A stretch of 64,000 nt of DNA, from contig PAAV01000052.1 in the NCBI GenBank assembly GCA_002699485.1, positions 1 through 64,000 of the forward strand. The letters run 5' to 3'. The translations under genes and the position numbers were made by a program. Shown here piece by piece: positions 54,004 through 61,942 of the stretch. Origin of the DNA: Chloroflexota bacterium (lineage in GTDB: Bacteria; Chloroflexota; Dehalococcoidia; Lucifugimonadales; UBA2962). The notes under the pieces were generated by a model that saw only the letters and a list, made by a program, of their open reading frames with translations, searched no databases and was not told the origin of the DNA. Positions within the stretch are counted from its first letter, which is position 1; each line of letters opens with the position of its first letter.

Positions 54004-56565
54004 TCATCTCTTTCCATTTGACCAGTTTGATAGATCAGTTTCGTTATATTCAATCCACTTGATATTATTTTTTATTGTCTCTTTTGTTTGTAATAATGCG
54101 AGTTTTGCGGCAGGTACAGGGTTAAGTTTAAAAAATTGATCAATGTCTTCCAATGCGGAGTTATTCGTAAAACCTGATAATGCCTGAATCATATACATAA
54201 GGCCAAATCCTCCTTCCCCATATCGCCTGTCTAGCTCTTCCCAGTTTTCTTTTATAAATTGCCACGTTAATTCGCGTCCATTGTGACTTCCGCTTGACTG
54301 TACTATAACGCTTATAGTTTCGTGAGTTCTTACTTTATTAGATAGAGCCATCTCAAGTGTTTTCTGAATTAGCCCTGAATCTGGGAATTGTGTTAGCGCA
54401 CTGAGTAATCTAACTTTCTCTTCCTGCATATTAGATTCTGCATGCAAATCCCAGAATGTGTCATACAATTTTTTATCACCTCGTTTTGCCGCTAATACAT
54501 AGATTACTCTCCGTAAGTCTGCAGGTATTTGATTGCCCGTAGACAACGAATTATGTAGCTCATGGGTTGCTCGTTCTAGAACTTTTGCATCATCGAACTG
54601 ACCTGCTGACAATATTATCTGTGAACGCAATAAGGAAGTCAGATGATCATCATTCTCGTTTACTTCCCATCCGATATCTTGCTGTATTCGTTTCAACAGA
54701 AGCCTGCAATATTTCGTGAAATTATCATAATAACTTTGTTTATAACTAAGGTTTTGCATGTAACGAAGTCCGTAAATGAGTTCAGACCATACTGGTTGAC
54801 TAGGTTCTTCTTTATATGAATCACACTGTTTGAGGAATTTACTTGCCGGAGCTAGCATAGCCTGAACCATAGCGAAGCTGTCACTTATAAGACCTAGTCG
54901 GTCGGCTGCGCCTATCAGTTTTTGTTTAACTGCCAAATTCAGTAAATCTAAATCCTCTTGTGGGTATAGGACTCTATAAAAACCCGTCTGGTCGACATTC
55001 AACTTTAACCAACTAGTTTGGGTAAGCCTTGGTACTGTAATTGCCTCGGACTCTTTGTTTATTAAATGCACACTTGTTTTAGAGTTACTATCGATAGTGT
55101 TTATCGGGATAGGCCAGGTGTTGTTTTGGTTTTTGCTTCGAGCTCTCCGGTCATATGTAAACCTTCTTTGGATAAGTGAAACTTGATGTATATCTTTTGT
55201 TCTGTCAATTTCTAATTCAATATAGGGATAGCCTGTGGTTTTAACCCAAGCTTGCATAATTTCCTTTACTGGTTTACCTGATTCAATTTGCAAACATTCC
55301 CATAAATCGTTCGTAGATGCGTTGCCATGCTGAAATTTATTTAGATAGTTATTAATACCCTTTCTAAATATATCCTCTCCAAGAAAGTTTTCTAGCATTC
55401 TTATTACTGATGCGCCTTTACTATAACTAATTGCATCAAATAGCTGACCTATTTCGTTAGGGTTCTGTACCTCTTGTTCAATTGGATGTGAATTTAACAG
55501 ACCATCTAATCTCAGAGCATGTCCCGTGTCTGCAACTAAAAATTGTGTCCATTTTTGCCATTCAGGATAAATTGCATTTATAGTTTTATCTCCCATCCAA
55601 GATGCGAAACTTTCGTTCAGCCACAGGTCGTTCCACCATCTCATTGTAACGAGGTCGCCAAACCACATATGAGCCATCTCATGGGCTATTATCTCTGCGA
55701 CCAGTTGTTTTGTGGCAGAAGAACTGTTTGATGGGTCGAACAGCAATGCTGGTTCGCGATATGTTATGCATCCCCAATTCTCCATAGCACCCGCAGCAAA
55801 ATCTGGTATTGCCACATGATCCAACTTAGGTAATGGATATTCAATACCAAAATAACCTTCTAGATATTCTAAAATTTCTATTGCAACATCTAGCGCATAT
55901 TCACCTTTGTCTTCTAACCCTTCAGTTGACCAAATCCGGACAAGTGTGCCGCCTTCAGCAATTTTTTCAATACAGTTAATTTTTCCAACAATTAAGGCCA
56001 AAACATAAGTGGACATTATTGGGGTTTTTTCAAACCATAATGTTTTTGTACCATCGTTATGTTTAAGTTCTTTTTCTTCCGGCATATTTGAGATGGCCTT
56101 GTGATCTTCATCTATAGTGACGGAGAGTGCGAAAGTTGCCTTTTGACTCGGCTCATCAAAACATGGAAAAGCCCTTCGGGCGTCAGTGGGCTCAAATTGT
56201 GTTGAAGCCAACTTATTTTCCTTGCCATTCAGGTCTTTGTAGCTGCTTATATAGAAACCTCTAAGTCGGTCGTTTAATATGCCGTTAAAGTCAATAGATA
56301 GCACCCGATTGCCTTTTTTGATCTCCTGGGCGCAGATCAAAGTTGCAGTTTCATTTTCTTGGTCGTAATTGGTGCTTAAAGGTAAAACTATACTTTCTTG
56401 TTCAATAGATGCACTCAATATATCTAACTCTACCGTATCTATTACTAGAGATTCGGTGTTCTGAAGAACATTCAACTGGATTTTAACCTGGCCAGAAAAT
56501 GTAGATTCAATGAGGTCAGGTTTCAGAGAGATATCATAATGTATCGGTTTAATTGTTTTATTCAA
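54004..56565 (-). CDS. M1-family aminopeptidase
   Basis: This 853 aa zinc metallopeptidase has the exopeptidase motif GAMENWG near residue 265 and the Zn site HEMAHMWFGDLVTMRWWNDLWLNE near 300 (HExxH-x18-E). A long C-terminal ERAP1-like helical domain follows. It removes N-terminal residues from peptides in the cytoplasm or periplasm. No signal peptide is visible. Its ATG overlaps the gmk stop by 4 bases (ATGA), and its stop is coupled to glycerate kinase. Confidence 0.93.
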   Translation of the reverse strand: MNKTIKPIHYDISLKPDLIESTFSGQVKIQLNVLQNTESLVIDTVELDILSASIEQESIVLPLSTNYDQENETATLICAQEIKKGNRVLSIDFNGILNDRLRGFYISSYKDLNGKENKLASTQFEPTDARRAFPCFDEPSQKATFALSVTIDEDHKAISNMPEEKELKHNDGTKTLWFEKTPIMSTYVLALIVGKINCIEKIAEGGTLVRIWSTEGLEDKGEYALDVAIEILEYLEGYFGIEYPLPKLDHVAIPDFAAGAMENWGCITYREPALLFDPSNSSSATKQLVAEIIAHEMAHMWFGDLVTMRWWNDLWLNESFASWMGDKTINAIYPEWQKWTQFLVADTGHALRLDGLLNSHPIEQEVQNPNEIGQLFDAISYSKGASVIRMLENFLGEDIFRKGINNYLNKFQHGNASTNDLWECLQIESGKPVKEIMQAWVKTTGYPYIELEIDRTKDIHQVSLIQRRFTYDRRARSKNQNNTWPIPINTIDSNSKTSVHLINKESEAITVPRLTQTSWLKLNVDQTGFYRVLYPQEDLDLLNLAVKQKLIGAADRLGLISDSFAMVQAMLAPASKFLKQCDSYKEEPSQPVWSELIYGLRYMQNLSYKQSYYDNFTKYCRLLLKRIQQDIGWEVNENDDHLTSLLRSQIILSAGQFDDAKVLERATHELHNSLSTGNQIPADLRRVIYVLAAKRGDKKLYDTFWDLHAESNMQEEKVRLLSALTQFPDSGLIQKTLEMALSNKVRTHETISVIVQSSGSHNGRELTWQFIKENWEELDRRYGEGGFGLMYMIQALSGFTNNSALEDIDQFFKLNPVPAAKLALLQTKETIKNNIKWIEYNETDLSNWSNGKR

Positions 56566-57170
56566 GGTGCAGTTTCATTTATGAGATTAAAAACTCGTTT
56601 TTTGCTGGCATTTTTTGCTTCAAATATGATTTTTTCGATTTCATATAATGTTTGTTCGATGCGATCTTCTTTATTGTAAACAATGAACTCGAAGTTGCCA
56701 GATTCATTAATTTCAGTGATAGCTGTATCTAATCTTACTTTTAGTGCTTGTTTCGACTCTGTCATTCTTTTCGTTAGGCGTTTTTCCAGATCATTTATTG
56801 ATTCGGGCATGATAAATATGGAAAGCACACGTGGCTCAAGTTTCATAATAGTTTTAGCTCCTTGAACATCAGCCTTTATTAAGGCATCCTGACCTCTAGA
56901 CAATGCAGATTTTACTTGGTCTTTTGGAACTCCATATTGATTGCCATACACATTAGCGTATTCTAAAAATTCGTTAGCTTTTTTCATCCTTTCAAAATCT
57001 TTTTGATCTACAAAAATGTAATCTCTGCCATCAATTTCTCCTACTCTGATACTTCTGGTTGTTGCTGTAATAATGACATTTATGGAATTAAAATTATCTC
57101 GAAGTTTATTGATTACAGAATCTTTCCCCACTCCAGAAGGACCTGATATTAATACGATTAAAGGGTTCAA
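56562..57170 (-). CDS. gmk: Guanylate kinase
   Basis: Gmk converts GMP to GDP with ATP. The 202 aa protein has P-loop ISGPSGVGKDSVINKL near residue 8; the usual GKS/T is GKDS here. It also has TTRSIRVGEIDGRDYIFVDQKDF (the GMP-binding segment), EYANVYGNQYGVP, and the C-terminal NESGNFEFIVYNKE. Length is normal. It is encoded after aroA with a 54-base gap and overlaps the aminopeptidase start by 4 bases. Confidence 0.95.
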   Translation of the reverse strand: MNPLIVLISGPSGVGKDSVINKLRDNFNSINVIITATTRSIRVGEIDGRDYIFVDQKDFERMKKANEFLEYANVYGNQYGVPKDQVKSALSRGQDALIKADVQGAKTIMKLEPRVLSIFIMPESINDLEKRLTKRMTESKQALKVRLDTAITEINESGNFEFIVYNKEDRIEQTLYEIEKIIFEAKNASKKRVFNLINETAP

Positions 57171-57224
57171 TGCTTTGACCTACCTAACTTGATCGGCTCA
57201 ATTTCCATAATTGTAGTAATGGGT

Positions 57225-58550
57225 TCAGCGCTTTATGTCTGCCTGTTTATTTGTAAGAATTGACAAATTTTCCCAGAAGCCAGGATATGAAATCATATTT
57301 GCTTCAGCTCTATTTATCTCAGTAACCCCATTTGATAGCACTCCTGCAATTCCCATAGTCATTGCTATTCTATGGTCATCAAATGAGTCCACAGACGTCC
57401 CGACTAGATTCGATTTCCCGCTTATTACCATTCCATCATTTGTTTCTTTAACTTTTGCCCCTAATTTGGAAAGCCCATCGACTGTGGCCGCAATTCTATC
57501 CGATTCCTTGACCCTAAGCTCTCCAGCATCTTTTATAATTGTTTTGCCTTTTGCAAGGGATGCTGCTAAGGATAAAACAGGAATTTCATCAATGACCCTG
57601 GGTATTAAATCTCCTTCAATATCAATTCCTCTTAGTTGAGATGAATGTATAGTAATATCACCGTAAGGTTCGCCAGCTTCTTCGCCAATATTAGATAATT
57701 TTATGTTTGCATCCATCATTTTTAACACTTCAATCACTCCTATGCGAGAAGGGTTGAGTCCAACTCTCTTGAGTGTAATTGAAGCGTCTGGATGACATGA
57801 TGCCAAAACCATCCAAAACGCCGCTCCGCTAATATCACCTGGAACAACAACATCTAGAGCAGATAGGTCTGATGGTTTGATCTCTATTGATAAATTTTCA
57901 ATGGCGATGTTAGCTCCCATTGCTTCCAGCATTCTTTCAGTGTGATCTCGTGAAAGTTCGGGCTGGATTATAGTGGTAGTTCCTTGTGCTTTGATGCCGG
58001 CTATCATGATGCAAGATTTAACCTGAGCAGATGCTACAGGCATTACATACTCAATTCCAGATAAATTTCCGCCATGTATTTTCAGCGGTGCGTAAGAAGG
58101 TTTATTAACACCATCAATAATAGCACCCATCTTTGCGAGTGGATTGATTATTCGGTCCATAGGCCTATTCTGTAGAGAATTATCGCCAGTTATTGTTGAT
58201 TCGAATGCTTGGGTTGCAAGTAAACCGGATACCATTCGAAAAGTAGTTCCACTGTTTCCAGCGTCAAGCATTTCTTCGGGTTTCGATAAATCGCCCTTAC
58301 CGATGCCTTCAACAATAAATGTATCATCAACATACATTGAATCATCAGGCTGGACTTTTTGTATGTTGATACCTAGACCATTTAAGCAATTAATCATTGC
58401 ATTTCGGTCGTCACCCTGACAAAAATTGGATACTAATGCAGAACCGTTACTAATTGAGTTTAGTAACATGGCTCGATGCGATATAGATTTGTCTCCTGGG
58501 AGTGAGATTATGCCGTTTATTTTCTCGGCTTTGCTTACAGATTTAATCAA
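57225..58550 (-). CDS. aroA: 3-phosphoshikimate 1-carboxyvinyltransferase, class II-like
   Basis: AroA (EPSP synthase) joins shikimate-3-P and PEP for aromatic amino acids. The 441 aa protein has SLPGDKSISHRAML near residue 20, DAGNSGTTFRMVSGLLA near 98, RPMDRIINPL, and DDHRIAM near the end. The PGDKSISHR and GNSGTTFR forms and LNPSRIGV resemble the class II enzymes rather than the E. coli class I type. It overlaps nothing but lies 2 bases after tyrA, so both are expressed together. Confidence 0.94.
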   Translation of the reverse strand: MIKSVSKAEKINGIISLPGDKSISHRAMLLNSISNGSALVSNFCQGDDRNAMINCLNGLGINIQKVQPDDSMYVDDTFIVEGIGKGDLSKPEEMLDAGNSGTTFRMVSGLLATQAFESTITGDNSLQNRPMDRIINPLAKMGAIIDGVNKPSYAPLKIHGGNLSGIEYVMPVASAQVKSCIMIAGIKAQGTTTIIQPELSRDHTERMLEAMGANIAIENLSIEIKPSDLSALDVVVPGDISGAAFWMVLASCHPDASITLKRVGLNPSRIGVIEVLKMMDANIKLSNIGEEAGEPYGDITIHSSQLRGIDIEGDLIPRVIDEIPVLSLAASLAKGKTIIKDAGELRVKESDRIAATVDGLSKLGAKVKETNDGMVISGKSNLVGTSVDSFDDHRIAMTMGIAGVLSNGVTEINRAEANMISYPGFWENLSILTNKQADIKR

Positions 58551-58552
58551 TA

Positions 58553-59554
58553 TTAACTTTTTCTAAAGTATTTCCAATTCTTGCGTGATTTATCAGTCAT
58601 TTTACGATATCTATCCATCATGTAAGTTCCTACCATCATTTCCGCCATTGTTTCTTTAGCATTCGGCATCCTTGTATCTTGACGGTCGTCTGGGTGTAAT
58701 GTTCCTGCCTCCCATTTTGCCCTTTGTTCCCACGCCGAAATGAATGATTCAAAGAGTTTCTCTTTGTCGTCAAGAAATTGTTTTCTGAAGTCATAAAGTG
58801 ATGCAATCATTTCATCAATCCAATGAATGGTATCTTTTGCATTTAGGTCAGCGGCTATGCTATTTTCTTCCGGGTCTTTGTCTGCAAGTTGAGTCATAGC
58901 TTTGAACTCGGGAGTTGATAGCTTAGACATTTCAGGCCAAGACCTACTTTTCGATGCTGTCATGATTAAAGCTGATGAAATTACATTAGGCAAAAATGCC
59001 ATCGCAGAACTATAACTGTCGTGTTCAGAAGCGTCCAGGAAATATGGCTGAGAACCACATTGTTTAGCTAACCATGTCATCGTTTGAATACCCTCTGAAC
59101 GGGTACTTTTGTCTGTGACTATGCAATATGGTGATCCCGATATGGCATCAGCATTAACGTCTTCCAGGCTCCATAAATTCGATTGTGTAACTGGCCTACC
59201 TGCTACGAAATTTACAGACGATGGCAAGAGTTCATTAGCCCATTTGATAATCGGTTGTTTTAGAGGCCCTGTATCAGTTATGGTGGCGCCCGGACTGAAA
59301 TGTGGCGAAAGATTTTCTAATAAGTCTTTGATGTAATGTAATGGAGCATCCAGTATTACAATTTCAGCATCACTGACACATTTTCTCGCACTATTTTCCG
59401 TGTTATCAACTGCACCAATATTCTTAGCAAATTTTAATTTCTCAGGTTCAGCTCCAGCAGCAGTTATTTGAAATTCACTTCTATGATTGTTCTTCAGGGA
59501 CAGCGCTATGCACAGCCCAACTATGTCAATACCAAGTATCGCTATCTTAGTCAT
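58553..59554 (-). CDS. Prephenate dehydrogenase-like protein
   Basis: This 333 aa protein has the NAD-binding start ILGIDIVGLCIALSLK, ILDAPLHYIKDLLENLSPHFSPGATITDTGPLKQPI, and a middle block SEHDSYSSAMAFLPNVISSAL. The first catalytic His of the TyrA family is kept (EHD), while the later His region SHLPH reads AFLPN. The C-terminal part is helical. It would convert prephenate to hydroxyphenylpyruvate, in line with aroA downstream. I start at ATG 59554 (GGAAG upstream) rather than the track's 59569 GTG. Activity could be altered by the missing His. Confidence 0.78.
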   Translation of the reverse strand: MTKIAILGIDIVGLCIALSLKNNHRSEFQITAAGAEPEKLKFAKNIGAVDNTENSARKCVSDAEIVILDAPLHYIKDLLENLSPHFSPGATITDTGPLKQPIIKWANELLPSSVNFVAGRPVTQSNLWSLEDVNADAISGSPYCIVTDKSTRSEGIQTMTWLAKQCGSQPYFLDASEHDSYSSAMAFLPNVISSALIMTASKSRSWPEMSKLSTPEFKAMTQLADKDPEENSIAADLNAKDTIHWIDEMIASLYDFRKQFLDDKEKLFESFISAWEQRAKWEAGTLHPDDRQDTRMPNAKETMAEMMVGTYMMDRYRKMTDKSRKNWKYFRKS

Positions 59555-59652
59555 AATAATACTTCCCACAACACAAGTAACTTTTCGTAATAACAGGCGC
59601 TCAGACTTGAGACTCTTTCTAGATATAACTTATAGAGGTTAATAACCTAAAT

Positions 59653-60114
59653 TTAATTTGCACCACAACCACATCCACCGCTACCACATCCCCCGCCGGT
59701 AGCAGTTCCGCTCGTGCTATCAACACTTGCCGGGTCAACTGGAGGTTTTGATCCACCACCGCATCCACAACCGCCGCCGCCGCAGGCACAGCCACCAGTA
59801 GCAGGTGTGTTTGGATTGCTAATTACAAATCCGCTTCGCATAAGACCATCAACATAATCTATGCTAGAACCATCGATTAGAGGAGCACTTTGTGAATCGA
59901 TTAAAATATCTACTTTCGACGTTTTTATGATCATATCGTCTTCTTCAGCAGCGTCTTCAACACCTAAAACATACTGCAATCCGCCTCCGCAACCTGAACT
60001 AGGCATAACCATGATTCTTAACATGCCAGCAGATTTATTTTGTTCATCGAGAACTTCGCGTAATTTTTCCGCTGCGGAATCTGTGACTTCTATAGTTGGT
60101 GTTTCAGTGGTCAA
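59653..60114 (-). CDS. A-type Fe-S carrier (HesB/IscA family) with Cys/Gly-rich tail
   Basis: Residues 8-105 are a standard A-type carrier: SGCGGGLQY around Cys42, LIDGSSIDYVDGLMRSGFVISNPN. The usual C-terminal CGCG pair is present at Cys109-Cys118 (GGCACGGGGCGCGG). The protein then extends about 35 more residues to a second Cys-rich block GGGCGSGGCGCGAN. There are eight Cys in all, seven in the last 45 residues. It would carry Fe-S or metal during cluster assembly, and the tail could add a second binding site. Its gap to tyrA is 98 bases. Confidence 0.88.
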   Translation of the reverse strand: MTTETPTIEVTDSAAEKLREVLDEQNKSAGMLRIMVMPSSGCGGGLQYVLGVEDAAEEDDMIIKTSKVDILIDSQSAPLIDGSSIDYVDGLMRSGFVISNPNTPATGGCACGGGGCGCGGGSKPPVDPASVDSTSGTATGGGCGSGGCGCGAN

Positions 60115-60328
60115 AATTTTACCTCTAGAATATATTGATAGGTATAAAATCTTTTAGCTTCCAGATAAATACCTTAGATGATGGTAGCATTTCGCACCAT
60201 TGAGGGTCAATTGCTATTAAATCATTCGAATTGTATAACGCTGTCTATTGACTGCTTAAAGTCTATGGAATTAAAATTTACTTATCGTCTTGAGTGTTTA
60301 TATCATTTTTGATAGAACAATTGAGACT

Positions 60329-60334
60329 TATAAT
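60329..60334 (+). promoter_or_regulatory. -10 box for 5S rRNA
   Basis: TATAAT at 60329-60334 lies 11 bases upstream of the predicted 5S start. An AT-rich stretch upstream has TTTTTG (60306) at 17-base spacing and TTGATA (60309) at 14-base spacing, so the -35 is uncertain. Strong -10 matches are expected for rRNA genes. Confidence 0.4.
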
Positions 60335-60344
60335 AATAAAGAAT

Positions 60345-60464
60345 CCCTTGGTGATTTTGGCGAGGTTGACCCACCCGTTCCCATCCCGAACACGGAAGTG
60401 AAACGCTTCAGCGCTTACGATACTGCACCCGCAAGGGTGTGGGAAAATATGTCATCGCCAAGGG
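60345..60464 (+). rRNA. rrf: 5S ribosomal RNA
   Basis: The 120-base gene starts CCCTTGGTGAT and ends ATCGCCAAGGG, which pair over 11 positions as helix I. The interior has the conserved CCCATCCCGAACACGGAAGTG and GCACCCGCAAGGGTGTGGG loops. The track ORF over it (60290-60487) is a shadow. The gene stands alone: no 16S or 23S is within the window on either side. A run of seven T follows the last GGG (60465-60471), which probably acts as a terminator with the final helix. Confidence 0.97.
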
Positions 60465-60471
60465 TTTTTTT
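60461..60471 (+). terminator. T-run terminator after 5S rRNA
   Basis: The last 5S bases AGGG are followed by TTTTTTT. The 3' arm of helix I may serve as the hairpin. This is a plausible intrinsic stop, but no independent GC-rich hairpin was seen. Confidence 0.5.
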
Positions 60472-60592
60472 ATTAAGCAAAGATTAGTAAAGGCTGATAA
60501 AAGATTACTATCTCGTAGTTTCACTCATTTACACTCCAGTTGGGCATATATATAATGAACCTGCCATATTTTGGACAAATTAAATTACGCTA

Positions 60593-61858
60593 ATGACATC
60601 ATTTTCATATTCCGATCCTACAAATTCAAACTCAACCAACGAAAACACATCAGAGGAAAAAACTGATGAGATACAAGATATGGGAGAATTATTAGATTCT
60701 TTTTCATCGATGGATCCCGTTAGACGTGGAGATATTGTTGAGGGTGTCGTAATGAGTTCAGATAGTGACGGTATTCTCGTCAGTTTTGGCCATAAGGCTG
60801 AAGGGTTCGTACCAGCTAGAGAAATGAGCTCATTAAGTCGAGTTGCAGGAAACAGGCCCGAAGTAGGTGATGATATTGTAACTGTAGTTTTGCGTCCTGA
60901 AGGTGGAGACCGCCCAGCGATTTTGTCGATTGATAAAGCTACAGGCGAGAAAAGTTGGCGTCAATTATCGGATTTGGCTGACTCGGACGAAACTATTTAT
61001 GGAACAATAATAGGTTTTAATCGTGGTGGAGCAATTGTTGATGTAGAAGGAGTACAAGGATTTGTACCTGCGTCTCAACTGTCCACTATCTCGCGAGACC
61101 GTTTCAAACCAGCTGATTCTGATGTCGATACCAATAATGAAGGATCAGAAACTTTGGAACTAGGTGATGCCAAAGAATCTGGGGATGAAGAAGTAGCTTC
61201 CGAAACATCAAAAGATTCCGTGGAAGACGATGAGGAAATAGGTAAAAAAATAAAACTACGTGTTTTAGAGGTGAATCGAAGCCGCAACCGTGCGATTTTC
61301 TCAGAAAGAGATTCCATGAAGGCTAGAAGAGATGAGGTAAAAGATAAATTAATTGAAGAACTCGAGATGGGATCGATCGTAAAAGGTAAAGTTTCAGGTA
61401 TTAGTAATTTTGGAGCTTTTGTGGATATTGGTGGTGCAGATGGGTTGATTCACATTTCCGAGCTGTCATGGAGCCAGGTTGAACGCCCTGAAGAGGTGGT
61501 GGAAGTTGGCCAAGAGTTGGACGTTTATATACTTAAAGCTGATAGTGAAACCAAAAAGATTGCTCTAAGCCTAAAGAGGCTAACTCCAGAGCCATGGGAA
61601 AGCATATCGGATCAACTTTCGGTTAACGATGTTGTAGATGCTACTATAACGAAACTGACTAATTTCGGAGCTTTTGCTAGAATTGAAGGATCAGTAGAGG
61701 GTTTGATTCATGTTTCTGAGCTCACCGACAGGATGGTGCAACATCCTCGTGAAGTTGTGAGACAGGGGGATAAAATACGTGTTAAAGTTCTCCGTATTGA
61801 ACCAGAGCGAAGGCGTTTAGGGTTGAGTCTAAAAAGAGCTGAAGAGGATTACGAATAA
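60593..61858 (+). CDS. rpsA: S1 RNA-binding domain protein (ribosomal protein S1-like)
   Basis: This 421 aa protein has four S1 motifs: residues about 45-115, 133-240, 257-328 and 344-414. The typical segments are SNFGAFVDIGGADGLIHISEL and TNFGAFARIEGSVEGLIHVSEL. The second domain is split by an acidic insertion (about 174-216, Asp/Glu/Ser rich). The first 40 residues are polar. Ribosomal protein S1 in this group often has four domains, so it could serve as S1. Some short S1 proteins are regulators, so rpsA is probable but not certain. Confidence 0.85.
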   Translation: MTSFSYSDPTNSNSTNENTSEEKTDEIQDMGELLDSFSSMDPVRRGDIVEGVVMSSDSDGILVSFGHKAEGFVPAREMSSLSRVAGNRPEVGDDIVTVVLRPEGGDRPAILSIDKATGEKSWRQLSDLADSDETIYGTIIGFNRGGAIVDVEGVQGFVPASQLSTISRDRFKPADSDVDTNNEGSETLELGDAKESGDEEVASETSKDSVEDDEEIGKKIKLRVLEVNRSRNRAIFSERDSMKARRDEVKDKLIEELEMGSIVKGKVSGISNFGAFVDIGGADGLIHISELSWSQVERPEEVVEVGQELDVYILKADSETKKIALSLKRLTPEPWESISDQLSVNDVVDATITKLTNFGAFARIEGSVEGLIHVSELTDRMVQHPREVVRQGDKIRVKVLRIEPERRRLGLSLKRAEEDYE

Positions 61859-61868
61859 ACACGAGGAG

Positions 61869-61895
61869 TTCTATGTGAGTCGCTTTTACATAGAA
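61869..61895. promoter_or_regulatory. Inverted repeat upstream of clpC
   Basis: TTCTATGT (61869-61876) and ACATAGAA (61888-61895) are exact reverse complements with 11 bases between. They lie 10 bases after the S1-protein stop and 48 before the clpC ATG. No T-run follows, so this is not an intrinsic terminator. It does not match CIRCE or CtsR sites. It could be an operator or an mRNA hairpin for heat-shock control of clpC. Confidence 0.35.
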
Positions 61896-61942
61896 ACATT
61901 AAAAGGGTCCCCACTTAACTTAATTGAAAAGAGGGTTTATAA

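Noticed and set aside
60290-60487. 65 aa ORF
   Set aside because: Overlaps the 5S rRNA gene and has no protein-like features.
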